Below, piece by piece: positions 8,737-18,293 of a DNA stretch of 64,000 bases. The notes below the pieces were generated by a model. That model worked only from the letters and a program-made list of their open reading frames with translations, searched no databases and was not told the origin of the DNA. Each line of letters starts with the position of its first letter. Position 1 is the first letter of the stretch. This DNA is from Neptunicella marina (GTDB lineage Bacteria > Pseudomonadota > Gammaproteobacteria > Enterobacterales > Alteromonadaceae), in contig NZ_JACNEP010000006.1 in NCBI RefSeq assembly GCF_014270035.1, forward strand, positions 228,707-292,706, written 5' to 3'. Position numbers and translations under genes: made by a program.

Positions 8737-9150
8737 GTGAGTAAGATGAGAAAAAACAGTCAGTTATCAAGGGTGTTGCACATACTGGTGCATCTAAATA
8801 AAAGTGATCAGCCAATTACCTCAGCGGCGTTTGCCAATATGCTGAAAACTAATGCGGTAGTGGTAAGACGTATTATGGGCATGTTGCGTAACGCTGGATA
8901 CGTGCTTTCAACTAACGGCCGCAACGGTGGCTGGGTGCTGAATAAACCCTTAGATAATATTTCACTGCTGGATATTCATCAGGCACTGGGTGAAAGCACC
9001 TTGTTTAATATTGCGCTGACTGATGAGCATCAACATTGTCCGATTGAAAAATCGGTAAATAGAGAATTGCAGGATGTGCTACAGGAAGTCGAGGCACTGG
9101 TTTTGCAAAAGTTCAGTGCCATCAGTTTAGATAAAATTGCAAATCATTAA
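8737..9150 (+). CDS. Rrf2-family transcriptional regulator without Fe-S cysteines
   Basis: A 137-residue winged-helix regulator of the Rrf2 type: recognition-helix region SAAFANMLKTNAVVVRRIMG, then the wing GRNGGWVLNKP. Only one Cys (in HQHCPIEKS) is present, so it cannot hold the three-Cys cluster of IscR or NsrR; it is closer to YwnA-like members. GTG 8737 is used; the in-frame ATG at 8746 is also possible. Divergent from a methyltransferase. Confidence 0.82.
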   Translation: MSKMRKNSQLSRVLHILVHLNKSDQPITSAAFANMLKTNAVVVRRIMGMLRNAGYVLSTNGRNGGWVLNKPLDNISLLDIHQALGESTLFNIALTDEHQHCPIEKSVNRELQDVLQEVEALVLQKFSAISLDKIANH

Positions 9151-9155
9151 ACGGG

Positions 9156-9776
9156 TTAACCTTTAAATCCTTTAGCGACCAAATAGACTTCGCGTGAACG
9201 CGGTCGCGATGCCGCTGGTTTACGCACTATCACTTTATTAAATGAGCTGCGAACATCCTTGACGTATTCCTCGTAACCCACGCCCTGGAAGACTTTTGCG
9301 CAAAAACTGCCGTTTGGTTTTAATACATTACGCGCCATATCCAGTGCCAGTTCTACCAGGTACATAGAAGCATACTGGTCTGTGGTATTCACCCCACTCA
9401 TATTGGGTGCCATATCCGATACGACTGTATCCACTTTATTATCGCCCAGCTCTGCAAGGATCTGTTCGTACACCGCTTCGTCAGTAAAGTCACCCTGAAT
9501 AAAGGTTACGCCAATAATACCGTCCATTGGTAATATGTCGGATGCGATGACGCGGCCATTATCACCAACAATTGGGGCTACAACCTGTGACCAGCCACCG
9601 GGCGCAGAACCCAAATCCATCACAATATTGCCCGGGCCAAAGAGTTTGTCTTTTTCGTTAATTTCCAGCAGCTTATAACTGGCTCGTGAACGGTAACCGT
9701 CTTGCTGAGCCTTTTTTACATAAGGGTCGTTAACGTGTTCGTCCATCCATTGTTTACTGGTTTTTGAGCGTGCCAT
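9156..9776 (-). CDS. rlmE: 23S rRNA (uridine-2'-O-)-methyltransferase RlmE (FtsJ)
   Basis: Methylates the 2'-O of U2552 in 23S rRNA of the 50S subunit. The 206-residue length matches E. coli RlmE (209). Visible motifs: [12 protein letters not shown] with the catalytic Lys, SAM-binding [26 protein letters not shown] and [11 protein letters not shown], which supply the K-D-K-E tetrad. The start is set at 9776 because the family begins [10 protein letters not shown]; an upstream in-frame ATG at 9803 would add nine untypical residues. The gene converges on the Rrf2 gene. Confidence 0.95.
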   Translation of the reverse strand: MARSKTSKQWMDEHVNDPYVKKAQQDGYRSRASYKLLEINEKDKLFGPGNIVMDLGSAPGGWSQVVAPIVGDNGRVIASDILPMDGIIGVTFIQGDFTDEAVYEQILAELGDNKVDTVVSDMAPNMSGVNTTDQYASMYLVELALDMARNVLKPNGSFCAKVFQGVGYEEYVKDVRSSFNKVIVRKPAASRPRSREVYLVAKGFKG

Positions 9777-9944
9777 AGTAGTTTCTGCTGCGATGATGAC
9801 CAAAGGGCGCTAATTGTAAGCGTGAGTTAAATATTTGCAAATTGAATCAGGCATCAGAAGGTCGTTTTGCCTGACTTAACCAGTGCAAAACGCTACACTA
9901 TGGGCCTGAAATAAGCATCACCACATAAAACGACAGCGCAATTC

Positions 9945-10691
9945 ATGAATATCGATGACGTAAAAAAGCTACAGCACAAAAAATATCGTACCCAGTTTGG
10001 CCATTATCTGGTGGAAGGTGAGCATCTGGTGCTTGAATTGGTCAAAGCCGCTAAATCGCAGCCTGCGCTAAAAGGCATCAGCCTGTATGTTACCGACGAC
10101 TATGTGCCATTGGCTGAAAGCTTTGATTGCGGTTTTGAGCTGACGGTGCTGAACAAAAAGCAAATGTCACACATTAGTGATACCAAAACACCGCAAGGCA
10201 TCATTGCCTGCGTACCCTTGCCCGATTTGAATGTTAACCAGGCCAGTGTTAAACAGAACCAACGCTGTATTTATTTGCACGAGGTACAAGATCCGGGCAA
10301 CCTCGGTACCATTTTACGCACACTCGCCTGGTTTGGTGGCTTTCGTTTGTTGCTCAGCCCCAACAGCGTAGATCCCTTTAATCCTAAAGTGGTGCGTTCC
10401 AGTATGGGCGCGATTTTCCATGTGCCATTGGAGCTGGATGTGGAACTTGAACAGTTGCAACAACGCTTTAAGCAATTTGCCTATCTGGATATGCAGGGGG
10501 ATATGGTTAACAGTCCATCTTTTGCCGGTTATGACTGTTATTTATTTGGTAACGAAGCGCGTGGTGTACCCTCTGAATCGCTTACGGCCTTTAACGCTCA
10601 ACCTTATACCATCGCCGGCAGTGGCGTGATTGATTCTTTAAATTTAGCCAGTGCGGTTAATATTTGTGTATACCAGTTAGCCATCCAGTAA
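9945..10691 (+). CDS. TrmH/SpoU-family RNA 2'-O-methyltransferase
   Basis: A 248-residue SPOUT methyltransferase. An N-terminal substrate-binding domain (residues 1-95, HYLVEGEHLVLE) precedes the knotted catalytic domain with motif 1 EVQDPGNLGTILRT, motif 2 FGNEARGVP and motif 3 SLNLASAVNICVYQ. The motif set is typical of TrmH-group rRNA/tRNA ribose methylases; the exact nucleotide target is not readable. It is oriented away from rlmE. Confidence 0.88.
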   Translation: MNIDDVKKLQHKKYRTQFGHYLVEGEHLVLELVKAAKSQPALKGISLYVTDDYVPLAESFDCGFELTVLNKKQMSHISDTKTPQGIIACVPLPDLNVNQASVKQNQRCIYLHEVQDPGNLGTILRTLAWFGGFRLLLSPNSVDPFNPKVVRSSMGAIFHVPLELDVELEQLQQRFKQFAYLDMQGDMVNSPSFAGYDCYLFGNEARGVPSESLTAFNAQPYTIAGSGVIDSLNLASAVNICVYQLAIQ

Positions 10692-10707
10692 AAGACAATT
10701 CAAATAG

Positions 10708-12312
10708 TTAAACCATGGGACGTATCGTCACTGATGAGGCGGGGCGAATATTGTCCAGACTCACATAACCCTGAGAAATGAATTGCTGTAACTGTTCTAT
10801 GCTCATGGGTTTAGCATAATGCCAGCCTTGCCCGAGCGCATCGCGGCAATGGTTTAATACATAATCAGCCTGCTGCTGTGTTTCTATTCCTTCAAACACT
10901 GTGCTTACTTTCAAGTCATCAAGTAAGGTAAAAATGGCATCCAGCGTATTGCTATGGGTGCTGTGGGGACTACCAATCATATGAGTGAAGCTTCGGTCTA
11001 CCTTTATTTCTGAGGCTTTTATTTTACTTAACCAGGAAAGGTTGGCGTAGCCTGTACCAAAATCATCCAGAGAAATTCGATAACCACGCGATACAAATCT
11101 GTCAACCGATTGCTCTATCTGTTCAAAGCCCGATGCGGATGTTTCGGTAATTTCAAAGATTAATTGTTCGGCATTAAATTCATGGTTTTGTCGTTGGAAA
11201 TCAATGAAATTTAACAGCATGGGATCGCTCAAATCTGCCATGCTCAAATTGAGGTTGAGGCTTAGATGAGAGGATTGTCTTAACAAATCACCGGCCAGTC
11301 CTATGGCTTTTTCAATCACGACCCGGGTTAATGTTGGCATCAAACCATTTTCTTCAGCAAAGTTAACAAACACATCAGGCGGCACCTGACCAAATTTATG
11401 ATGGTGCCAGCGAGCCAGCGCCTCCATTCCTACTACCCGGCCAGTTTTTAGCTGGACCTTAGGTTGAAACACCACATATATTTCTTTACGTCTTAATGCG
11501 CGTTTAAGCGCTTTGCGCATCGAATTCCGATGATTATTCAAAGAGATGAGTGTTATATAAATTAAAACGCTAAGTACCAGTGAAATGAGACAAATCACCA
11601 GTAAAAATGTGTGATCTTTACCCAATAAACCAGGTTTGCTGTTGTAAACCGTAATACAAACTCCACTACCCGTTGTGCCACATTTTTGATGAACCAGCCG
11701 ATTAAATGATGACTGACTATTTTTAATAATGTCTTCAGGGTCAATGGGACCAAAGGCATTGGGTATATACCCATCGTTGGTGCTTATAATAAAACCTGTT
11801 CCCAGTTCTTCAGGAGAAATACTTGAATACGCATTAGGAGCAACCAACATCAGGATTTTGTTGTTGGCGATCATGTTAACGTCAAGAGTACCCTGAAGTG
11901 CATCTTTGGTATTGCGCCAGTGGTAAAATCCGGATTTTTGCCAGCTTTTAGTTGGCACGGGAAGCGGGATTGGCGAGGCTAGTTTCCCCCAGCTGGCACT
12001 ACATATAATTTGTTTATCCTGTAATCTGGCAATATCTGTCAATTCGGAATGGGTCCATAAATATTGCCGCATTAATTTGAGTTCGGCGTCTGAACAAATT
12101 GAATGTTGTGCTTTATTGATTTCGCTAAACAAATTGGACAGTGTACTGTAAACCTCAGATGTGGTTTGAGTTACTGCTTGTTGATAAGCCTCGAGACGTT
12201 CATTATCTGAGTGTAATACCAGCAGGAGTGACACAAAAAATGTGCAGAAGAATCCAATCAGTAAACTGAGAAAAACAAAACGAAATGGGATTGATGCCAA
12301 AGAAGATTTCAA
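10708..12312 (-). CDS. CSS-domain EAL cyclic-di-GMP phosphodiesterase
   Basis: A 534-residue inner-membrane enzyme that hydrolyses c-di-GMP. TM1 (about 12-32) and TM2 (about 235-258) flank a periplasmic CSS domain with the paired cysteines in HSICSDAEL and IICSASW, which in E. coli homologues form a redox-sensing disulfide. The EAL domain (about 275-525) keeps GMEALARW, NLNLS, EITETSA, LDDFGTGYANLSWL, KVDRSF and EGIE, so it looks catalytic. It opposes the zinc-dependent cyclase encoded at 7.0 kb. Confidence 0.92.
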   Translation of the reverse strand: MKSSLASIPFRFVFLSLLIGFFCTFFVSLLLVLHSDNERLEAYQQAVTQTTSEVYSTLSNLFSEINKAQHSICSDAELKLMRQYLWTHSELTDIARLQDKQIICSASWGKLASPIPLPVPTKSWQKSGFYHWRNTKDALQGTLDVNMIANNKILMLVAPNAYSSISPEELGTGFIISTNDGYIPNAFGPIDPEDIIKNSQSSFNRLVHQKCGTTGSGVCITVYNSKPGLLGKDHTFLLVICLISLVLSVLIYITLISLNNHRNSMRKALKRALRRKEIYVVFQPKVQLKTGRVVGMEALARWHHHKFGQVPPDVFVNFAEENGLMPTLTRVVIEKAIGLAGDLLRQSSHLSLNLNLSMADLSDPMLLNFIDFQRQNHEFNAEQLIFEITETSASGFEQIEQSVDRFVSRGYRISLDDFGTGYANLSWLSKIKASEIKVDRSFTHMIGSPHSTHSNTLDAIFTLLDDLKVSTVFEGIETQQQADYVLNHCRDALGQGWHYAKPMSIEQLQQFISQGYVSLDNIRPASSVTIRPMV

Positions 12313-12502
12313 TCGATTACACTCACTTAACTGCCATAACTACATAAGTGGAGAGGGCGAAAAGATAACGCTCTCACAATCAGTTTGAGAACTTTATAAT
12401 GACTATTATTGATAACAGATTCAATTTATTTATCTGACAGGGCTGATGCCCTGCCTATTTCTCTTACAATTTCACCATAGTTATAAATTGCGGATGTAAT
12501 AA

Positions 12503-12979
12503 ATGTTTAAATGGATAGTGATAATACTGGCAAGTCTGCTTGCGCTGGGCGGATGTGATAACAACGAGGTGGGTGATGTATCACTCGGTTTATTTACCAC
12601 CAAAGACATTAAAATTGATACTTTGACTGACCCAATAGTTACCGGCGTAACCTGTCATGTGGCCAGCATTGAAGATAACCTGAGTTTATCCGATCCCTCT
12701 GACAGTTCGATTGCCTGCCGCCAGACCGGTGAAATTACCGCAGCGATGCTCAGCAGAATTGACCATTCCAAATCCGGTGAAGTGATCTTTGCTAAATCAA
12801 AAAGCGTATTATTTAAAAACATGAAGATCCGCCGCATTCTGGATGAACAAACTCAGACGCTGATGTATGTGTCTTACTCCACCAAAGAAACTTCCGGCAG
12901 TTTTAAACACAGCTTATCGACTGTGCCATTGTGGGGCACAAAAGCCTATAAATCACCAGCGACTAAAGCCGCAAACTAA
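12503..12979 (+). CDS. CreA-family lipoprotein
   Basis: A 158-residue protein of the CreA family (function unknown; the E. coli gene lies beside creBCD). Motifs shared with CreA include DPIVTGVTCHV, the second Cys in SIACRQTG, GEVIFAKSKSVLFK and YVSYSTK. Unlike E. coli CreA, which has a plain signal peptide, this one has a lipobox LGGC at residues 15-18 and is probably a lipoprotein. Eleven nucleotides separate it from the downstream transporter gene. Confidence 0.85.
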   Translation: MFKWIVIILASLLALGGCDNNEVGDVSLGLFTTKDIKIDTLTDPIVTGVTCHVASIEDNLSLSDPSDSSIACRQTGEITAAMLSRIDHSKSGEVIFAKSKSVLFKNMKIRRILDEQTQTLMYVSYSTKETSGSFKHSLSTVPLWGTKAYKSPATKAAN

Positions 12980-12990
12980 CAGGAATTAAT

Positions 12991-13854
12991 GTGCAGTATC
13001 TGATTGTTATTACCCTGTTGTGGGCCTTTTCATTTAGTTTGATTGGTGAGTTTTTGGCAGGCCGGGTGGATGCCTGGTTCTCGGTATTAATGCGCATCGC
13101 ACTGGCCTTGTTAGTGTTTTTACCTTTTATGCGCTTGCGCAGCACGCCAAAACCTTTGGCATTGAAATTAATGGGCATTGGCGCGGTGCAGCTTGGCATG
13201 ATGTACGGCTTTTATTATCAGTCTTTTTTGCATCTGAGTGTGCCGGAAGTGTTGTTGTTTACCGTGATGACACCTATTTACGTTAGCCTGCTAAACGATG
13301 CATTTGATTTAAAATTCCACGCTAAATATTTATTAGCTGCTGTTATTGCCACACTGGGTGCGGTGGCGATTCGCTTTAATGGTATCAGCAGTGATTTCCT
13401 GTTGGGTTTACTGATGGTGCAATGTGCCAACCTGTGTTTTGCTTTTGGTCAGGTGGCTTATAAACGTTTGATGCAACATCAGTCATTACCGCAACAACAG
13501 GTGTTTGGCTGGTTTTTTGTTGGTGCTTTACTGGTTGCTATCACCACCTGGTTGTTATGGGGTAATCCAGCTAAATTGCCACAAACCAGCACCCAGTGGG
13601 GCATTTTAATTTATCTTGGTTTAATCGCTTCGGGCTTGGGCTATTTTGGTTGGAACAAGGGCGCAACACTGGTGAATGTTGGTGCCCTGGCGGTGATGAA
13701 TAACCTGCTGATCCCAGCTGGTATAGTGGTCAATTTACTGATTTGGAACCGTGATGCTGATGTACTGAGATTATCAATTGGGGCTGCGCTTATCTTGATG
13801 GCGCTGCTGCTTAATCAGTATTTAGATAAGTCGCGCAAGCCTGCAACTGATTAA
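12991..13854 (+). CDS. EamA/DMT-family transporter
   Basis: A 287-residue inner-membrane protein with ten predicted helices in two EamA halves (about 1-130 and 140-280), like carboxylate/amino-acid/amine exporters of the drug/metabolite transporter superfamily. It starts at GTG 12991 with AGGA 6 nt upstream; an overlapping ATG at 12989 is out of frame. Short spacing to the CreA-like gene suggests co-transcription. The substrate is unknown. Confidence 0.85.
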   Translation: MQYLIVITLLWAFSFSLIGEFLAGRVDAWFSVLMRIALALLVFLPFMRLRSTPKPLALKLMGIGAVQLGMMYGFYYQSFLHLSVPEVLLFTVMTPIYVSLLNDAFDLKFHAKYLLAAVIATLGAVAIRFNGISSDFLLGLLMVQCANLCFAFGQVAYKRLMQHQSLPQQQVFGWFFVGALLVAITTWLLWGNPAKLPQTSTQWGILIYLGLIASGLGYFGWNKGATLVNVGALAVMNNLLIPAGIVVNLLIWNRDADVLRLSIGAALILMALLLNQYLDKSRKPATD

Positions 13855-13858
13855 TCGC

Positions 13859-14206
13859 TTAGTGAGGTTGCAGGCGCTTTTTCCAGTTGCCTGCATGTTC
13901 GGCAATGCAACGTTCTTCACTATCAAAAAACACATTGTGGCGTGGTTGTTTCAGTACCACGCCAATTTTCAACATCTGTTTGTGAATATCTTTAATCAGT
14001 GCCTGATCAAGTTTTTGTTGTCTGGCATCAACAATTTGCTGCTCTGTCTCAAACACACAAGTTACGACTAAACTCGCAGGAAAATTATCAAACTTAGCGC
14101 TGTGGGTAAGCCAGCTAAAACCGGGTGTGGTGGTTTTGGCATTTTCACAGGCAATGGTCAGCGCTTTGATAATGTTGTTTTCGAGTTTCTTAATGGTGCT
14201 TTTCAT
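13859..14206 (-). CDS. Conserved hypothetical protein
   Basis: A 115-residue soluble protein without signal peptide; function not recognised. It begins MKSTIKKLENNIIKALTIAC and has alternating helix and strand character. It converges on the DMT transporter with 4 nt between stops. Similar short proteins occur in marine gammaproteobacteria, to my recollection without a known role. Confidence 0.6.
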   Translation of the reverse strand: MKSTIKKLENNIIKALTIACENAKTTTPGFSWLTHSAKFDNFPASLVVTCVFETEQQIVDARQQKLDQALIKDIHKQMLKIGVVLKQPRHNVFFDSEERCIAEHAGNWKKRLQPH

Positions 14207-14300
14207 TTGTTTACACTTTTTTGATATCGGTCGCGAATTTTGCCGTTAGCACAGTGTCATACTCAAGTCGTTTTTAGCGAAAAGTAAAAGGAATTCTGGT

Positions 14301-14894
14301 TTGGCCTTATTAAAATCTCTGTTTGTTATCCTAAGTATTTTGACTGTTAGTGCTTGTAGCAGCATTCCGTTACGTACTTTATATCATATGAGCCAGATTG
14401 ATCCGTTGGATGTTAATGCGCGGGATGTACGCATTGCGGTACGCGCAGATCAGGCGATTCGTGTTCAGCAAGGCAATGTGCAGTTTAAACTTTATTTTGC
14501 CGCCAAAGATGGCAGTTTATACATCGATGATACTTATCTGGTGCAAGTGATGCCGCAAACAGTGCCTGATAGCGACCTGAAAGATGGTGCTAAATCGGGC
14601 GAAGTCATTACCCTGCTGAGTTTATCGGAAAACGACGCCATGCAAATGCAGCGCAGCCAGCAACTTATCGCACAGGCACTGGATAAAGATTCAAAAGGCG
14701 AAGGACGTATTACTGTAGATATTACCGGAGCATGTATTGTCGGTAAGCAAGTACCTGCTAACCACGTAGTCGATTTATTTTTATTGATTGATCCGGATGT
14801 AGGTTATCTCTCCCTTATAGAGGATTTGGACTTAAACAGCGATATTGCTGGCGAATCCAATAACCTTAATCAATGGACGCAATGTGCGGACTAA
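14301..14894 (+). CDS. Lipoprotein of unknown function
   Basis: A 197-residue predicted lipoprotein. The start is TTG at 14301 with AAGGA 8 nt upstream; it directly produces a short signal peptide ending VSAC-SS (lipid Cys at residue 19). No ATG would preserve the signal. The mature part is strand-rich (RDVRIAVRADQAI, NVQFKLYFAAKDG); no family recognised. Located upstream of recC on the same strand, separated by about 125 nt. Confidence 0.65.
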   Translation: MALLKSLFVILSILTVSACSSIPLRTLYHMSQIDPLDVNARDVRIAVRADQAIRVQQGNVQFKLYFAAKDGSLYIDDTYLVQVMPQTVPDSDLKDGAKSGEVITLLSLSENDAMQMQRSQQLIAQALDKDSKGEGRITVDITGACIVGKQVPANHVVDLFLLIDPDVGYLSLIEDLDLNSDIAGESNNLNQWTQCAD

Positions 14895-15020
14895 TACAAG
14901 TCAAATTTAATCATGCAAACAAGGGCTAAGCTGGTAGTATAAAGCGGTGTAAAAGATCATAAAAAGCAGTGGCTTGGCAGGTTTGTTTTTGGCCAAATTA
15001 CACTGCGGCAAGGAGCGTCA

Positions 15021-18000
15021 TTGCTAACCGTTTATCCCTCTAACAAACTCGAACTGCATGTTGATGTGCTGCTGGCGCTGGCGAAAAATGTGCGTCAGTC
15101 ACCGCTGGCACCGGTTACCATTTTGGTTGAGAACAAAGCCATGCAGCACTGGCTGCAAATGGAAATGGCCAAACGTGCCGGCATTGCCATGCAGTTTGAA
15201 TTCAAAATGCCCTCAGCCTTTATCTGGCAAATTGCACGTAAATTAATGCCGGATGTTCCCACCGAGTCCACCTTTGGGCGCGAAGTACTGCGCTGGCGCA
15301 TTGATGAGTTGTTTCAGGATGAGGCGTTTTTACAGCAGCCTTTGTTTGCCGAAGCGGGATTACAAACCTTGTGGCAAAAAGGTGGCTCTCAAGCCGAGAT
15401 GCTGCGTTTTCAAATGGCATCGGATTTAGCCGATTTATTTGAACAGTACCTGATGTTCCGTCCGTTGGAATTAACCGAGTGGAGTCAGCAATCCCCAAGC
15501 AGCTGGCAAGCGTTAGTGTGGAAAACTTTAGTTGAGCAAGACAGCCAAACGCCACTTAAAGTACAGCAAACCTTGCTGGAAATACTGCAAAACAGCGACT
15601 TGCCAGATAACCTGATTATGTTTGGCATTAACCATATGCCGCCGCAAACCCTTGGGTTGTTTAAGCAATTGGCCGAGCGCATTAATATCCATCTGTTTCA
15701 TTTAAACCCTTGTTTTGAATACTGGGGGGATGTGGTTACCGATAAAATTCGTGTGCGCCGTCAACTGGTGGCCGAGCAACAAGGCGAAGCCAGCAATCCG
15801 CTGCTGGCGAATTTAGGTCAGCAGGGTAAGGACTTTTTTAATCGTTTGCTGGAAGGCGGCCATAACGAAATCAGCATCGCAGATGATCATATTCAGCCGG
15901 GCGATGCGCCTAATGTGCTTAAACAAATACAACAGGATATTCTGGAACTGCGTGATGCCAGAAAAAATGCGCAAATTCAGTTAGATCAAAGCATTCATCT
16001 GGTGTCCTGCCACAGCGCGTTACGTGAAGTGCAGGTATTGCACGACTGGTTGTTACATCAGTTTAATCAGGATGCCAGCCTGCAACCGCGTGATGTGCTG
16101 ATTTTATGCCCTGGAGTGGAAGATTACGCGCCTTATGTGTTGTCGGTTTTTCGCCATCCCTATTTACCCGATACCAGCGACAGTCCACGTTTGCCCTGTT
16201 CGGTGGCTGACCGTGCGCCGCTGGATGCCGAGCCGCTGGTGGCGGCCTTTATGGATTTATTATCGCTGCCCGACAGCCGTTTTGCGGTATCTAAAATTAT
16301 CAGTTACCTCAAATTACCGGCGATTGCGCAGCGTTTTGCCATTGATGAAAAAGAGGTGGATACCTTATGCAACTGGCTGGTGGAAGCCTGCGTGCATTGG
16401 GGCTTGGATCAACAACAAGTGCAGCGCTTTTTGCCTGAGCAAGACGGCGGCAATAATATCGACGAGCGTTTTACCTGGCACTGGGGATTACAACGTTTAT
16501 TAACCGGCTTTATGCGTGCCGATCACGAGCATCTTGTTACTACCGCCAACGGCAAAATGCATGTATTGCCGATTGTCGAAGGCAGTAACGGTGTATTGCT
16601 GGGGCGGTTAATGCAGTTACTCGAAAACCTCAGTTTATACAGCCGTCAGTTACAACAGCCACGCACGGCTGAGCAGTGGCAGTCATTTTTGCTCAGCATG
16701 AAAGAGCAGTTTTTTGCGCCGCTGGAGCAAAGTGAAGATGCCGATGAAATCATTACCGAGGTGATAAACGGCCTGCATAAACAACACCAATTAGCCAAAT
16801 CGAATACAAAATTGCCGCTGCCGATTATCCGCCACGCGTTACATAAACGTTTTACTCAGGCCGATAACTACAACCAGTTTTTAACCGGCGCGGTGACCTT
16901 TTCTTCCATGGTACCTATGCGCAGTATTCCGTTTAAACTGGTGGCGATTTTAGGCATGAATGACGGCCAGTTTCCGCGCCAAAGTCAGCCGAATAGTTTT
17001 GATGTGCTCGATTTAGGCAGCCGCGCAGGGGATAGATCACGGCGTAATGACGATAGATATTTATTCTTAGAATCGCTTCTGTCGGCGCGCGATAAGTTGT
17101 ATTTAAGTTTTGTTGGGCGTGATATTAAAAATAACGCCGAGCGCCAGCCCTCTCTTGTGTTGCAGGAACTGTTTGATTATTTACGCAGTGGTTATGGCTG
17201 GTTGCAAGCGCCAGAGACTGAAACCAACGGCCAGCTCAATCAGCAAGCGTTGCATCCCTTTAGCCGTGATAATTTTATTCCACCCGAAGCCGGGTTTGAT
17301 CAGGGCTGGTTGCGTCAGGCTGAGCCATCGGATGATGCGCGCGATAATCTTCAGCTTAATCAAATAGAGCCTTTGCCGCTGCCAGACGACATTCTCTCCA
17401 TCAATAAACTGGTGCGGGTGCTGGATAATCCGCTGGCATTTTTTGCCCGTGAACGGCTTAAATTGTGGTTAGGTGATGATGAAAATGAACTGCAGGATAG
17501 CGAGCCATTCACTATTAATAAACTGGATGAAACCCAGTTAAAACAAGCGTTAATCAGCGATGCTCTATATCAACAACAGGATGCACCGCAGTATATCGAG
17601 CAGCAGCTATTATCCGGGCGTATTCCACGTGAGCAATTTAGCCAGCAGAACCTGATGGAATTACAGCAGGGGATTGGCGATTTTGCAGAGATAATAGAGC
17701 CGAGCGTGAGTGGCTGCGAAAAATGTTATGAGCAAATCGAGCTGCAAGTAAATGGCCAGCCGGTGACACTGGAAGCCGAGTTGTATCTTAACCGCGAGCA
17801 GCAAAAAGTGGTTTACTGGCGCGCTGCTAATCGTAAAGCTAAAGACGATGTAAGAATGTGGTTGCAGCTACTGGTTGCTATTGTGGCTCACAATAAAGTG
17901 TTTAGTGCAGAAGCCTGGTGTGATGATGCCAAATCGCCGTTGTTAATTGATCCTGTGGTGAGTGTTGATGATGCCAAACAGTATTTGATTAGTTTGCTTA

Positions 18001-18293
18001 AATACTGGCAAACACTCAGTGCCAAACCCTTGCCTGTTTATAGCCAGTTAGCCAGCGCCGTGTTTAATGGCAATGATAATCCTGAGCAAACAAGCGCGGC
18101 TGAGCTGCAAAGCAAATGGTTTAGCGAATGTTTAAACGACAGAGTTCCCCTTGATCGTAATGGCTATTTCAACTGGTTTTATCCGCAAGTGCCTGAATTA
18201 AATGATGAACTGTTACAGCACTTTAAAGCGCTGTATGCACCTTTGTATCGGCTGTTAAAACGTGGCAAAGCAGCACGTAAGGGGGCCAAATGA
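15021..18293 (+). CDS. recC: Exodeoxyribonuclease V subunit RecC
   Basis: Chi-recognising scaffold of the RecBCD helicase-nuclease that repairs double-strand breaks. The 1090-residue length is close to E. coli RecC. The N-terminus (LTVYPSNKLELHVDVL, then KAMQHWLQMEMAKRAGIAMQFEFKMPSAFIW) is the RecC inactive-helicase signature. The start is TTG 15021 with AAGGAG 5 nt upstream, an uncommon start in a housekeeping gene. Its stop overlaps the recB start by ATGA, so recCBD is one translationally coupled operon. Confidence 0.96.
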   Translation: MLTVYPSNKLELHVDVLLALAKNVRQSPLAPVTILVENKAMQHWLQMEMAKRAGIAMQFEFKMPSAFIWQIARKLMPDVPTESTFGREVLRWRIDELFQDEAFLQQPLFAEAGLQTLWQKGGSQAEMLRFQMASDLADLFEQYLMFRPLELTEWSQQSPSSWQALVWKTLVEQDSQTPLKVQQTLLEILQNSDLPDNLIMFGINHMPPQTLGLFKQLAERINIHLFHLNPCFEYWGDVVTDKIRVRRQLVAEQQGEASNPLLANLGQQGKDFFNRLLEGGHNEISIADDHIQPGDAPNVLKQIQQDILELRDARKNAQIQLDQSIHLVSCHSALREVQVLHDWLLHQFNQDASLQPRDVLILCPGVEDYAPYVLSVFRHPYLPDTSDSPRLPCSVADRAPLDAEPLVAAFMDLLSLPDSRFAVSKIISYLKLPAIAQRFAIDEKEVDTLCNWLVEACVHWGLDQQQVQRFLPEQDGGNNIDERFTWHWGLQRLLTGFMRADHEHLVTTANGKMHVLPIVEGSNGVLLGRLMQLLENLSLYSRQLQQPRTAEQWQSFLLSMKEQFFAPLEQSEDADEIITEVINGLHKQHQLAKSNTKLPLPIIRHALHKRFTQADNYNQFLTGAVTFSSMVPMRSIPFKLVAILGMNDGQFPRQSQPNSFDVLDLGSRAGDRSRRNDDRYLFLESLLSARDKLYLSFVGRDIKNNAERQPSLVLQELFDYLRSGYGWLQAPETETNGQLNQQALHPFSRDNFIPPEAGFDQGWLRQAEPSDDARDNLQLNQIEPLPLPDDILSINKLVRVLDNPLAFFARERLKLWLGDDENELQDSEPFTINKLDETQLKQALISDALYQQQDAPQYIEQQLLSGRIPREQFSQQNLMELQQGIGDFAEIIEPSVSGCEKCYEQIELQVNGQPVTLEAELYLNREQQKVVYWRAANRKAKDDVRMWLQLLVAIVAHNKVFSAEAWCDDAKSPLLIDPVVSVDDAKQYLISLLKYWQTLSAKPLPVYSQLASAVFNGNDNPEQTSAAELQSKWFSECLNDRVPLDRNGYFNWFYPQVPELNDELLQHFKALYAPLYRLLKRGKAARKGAK

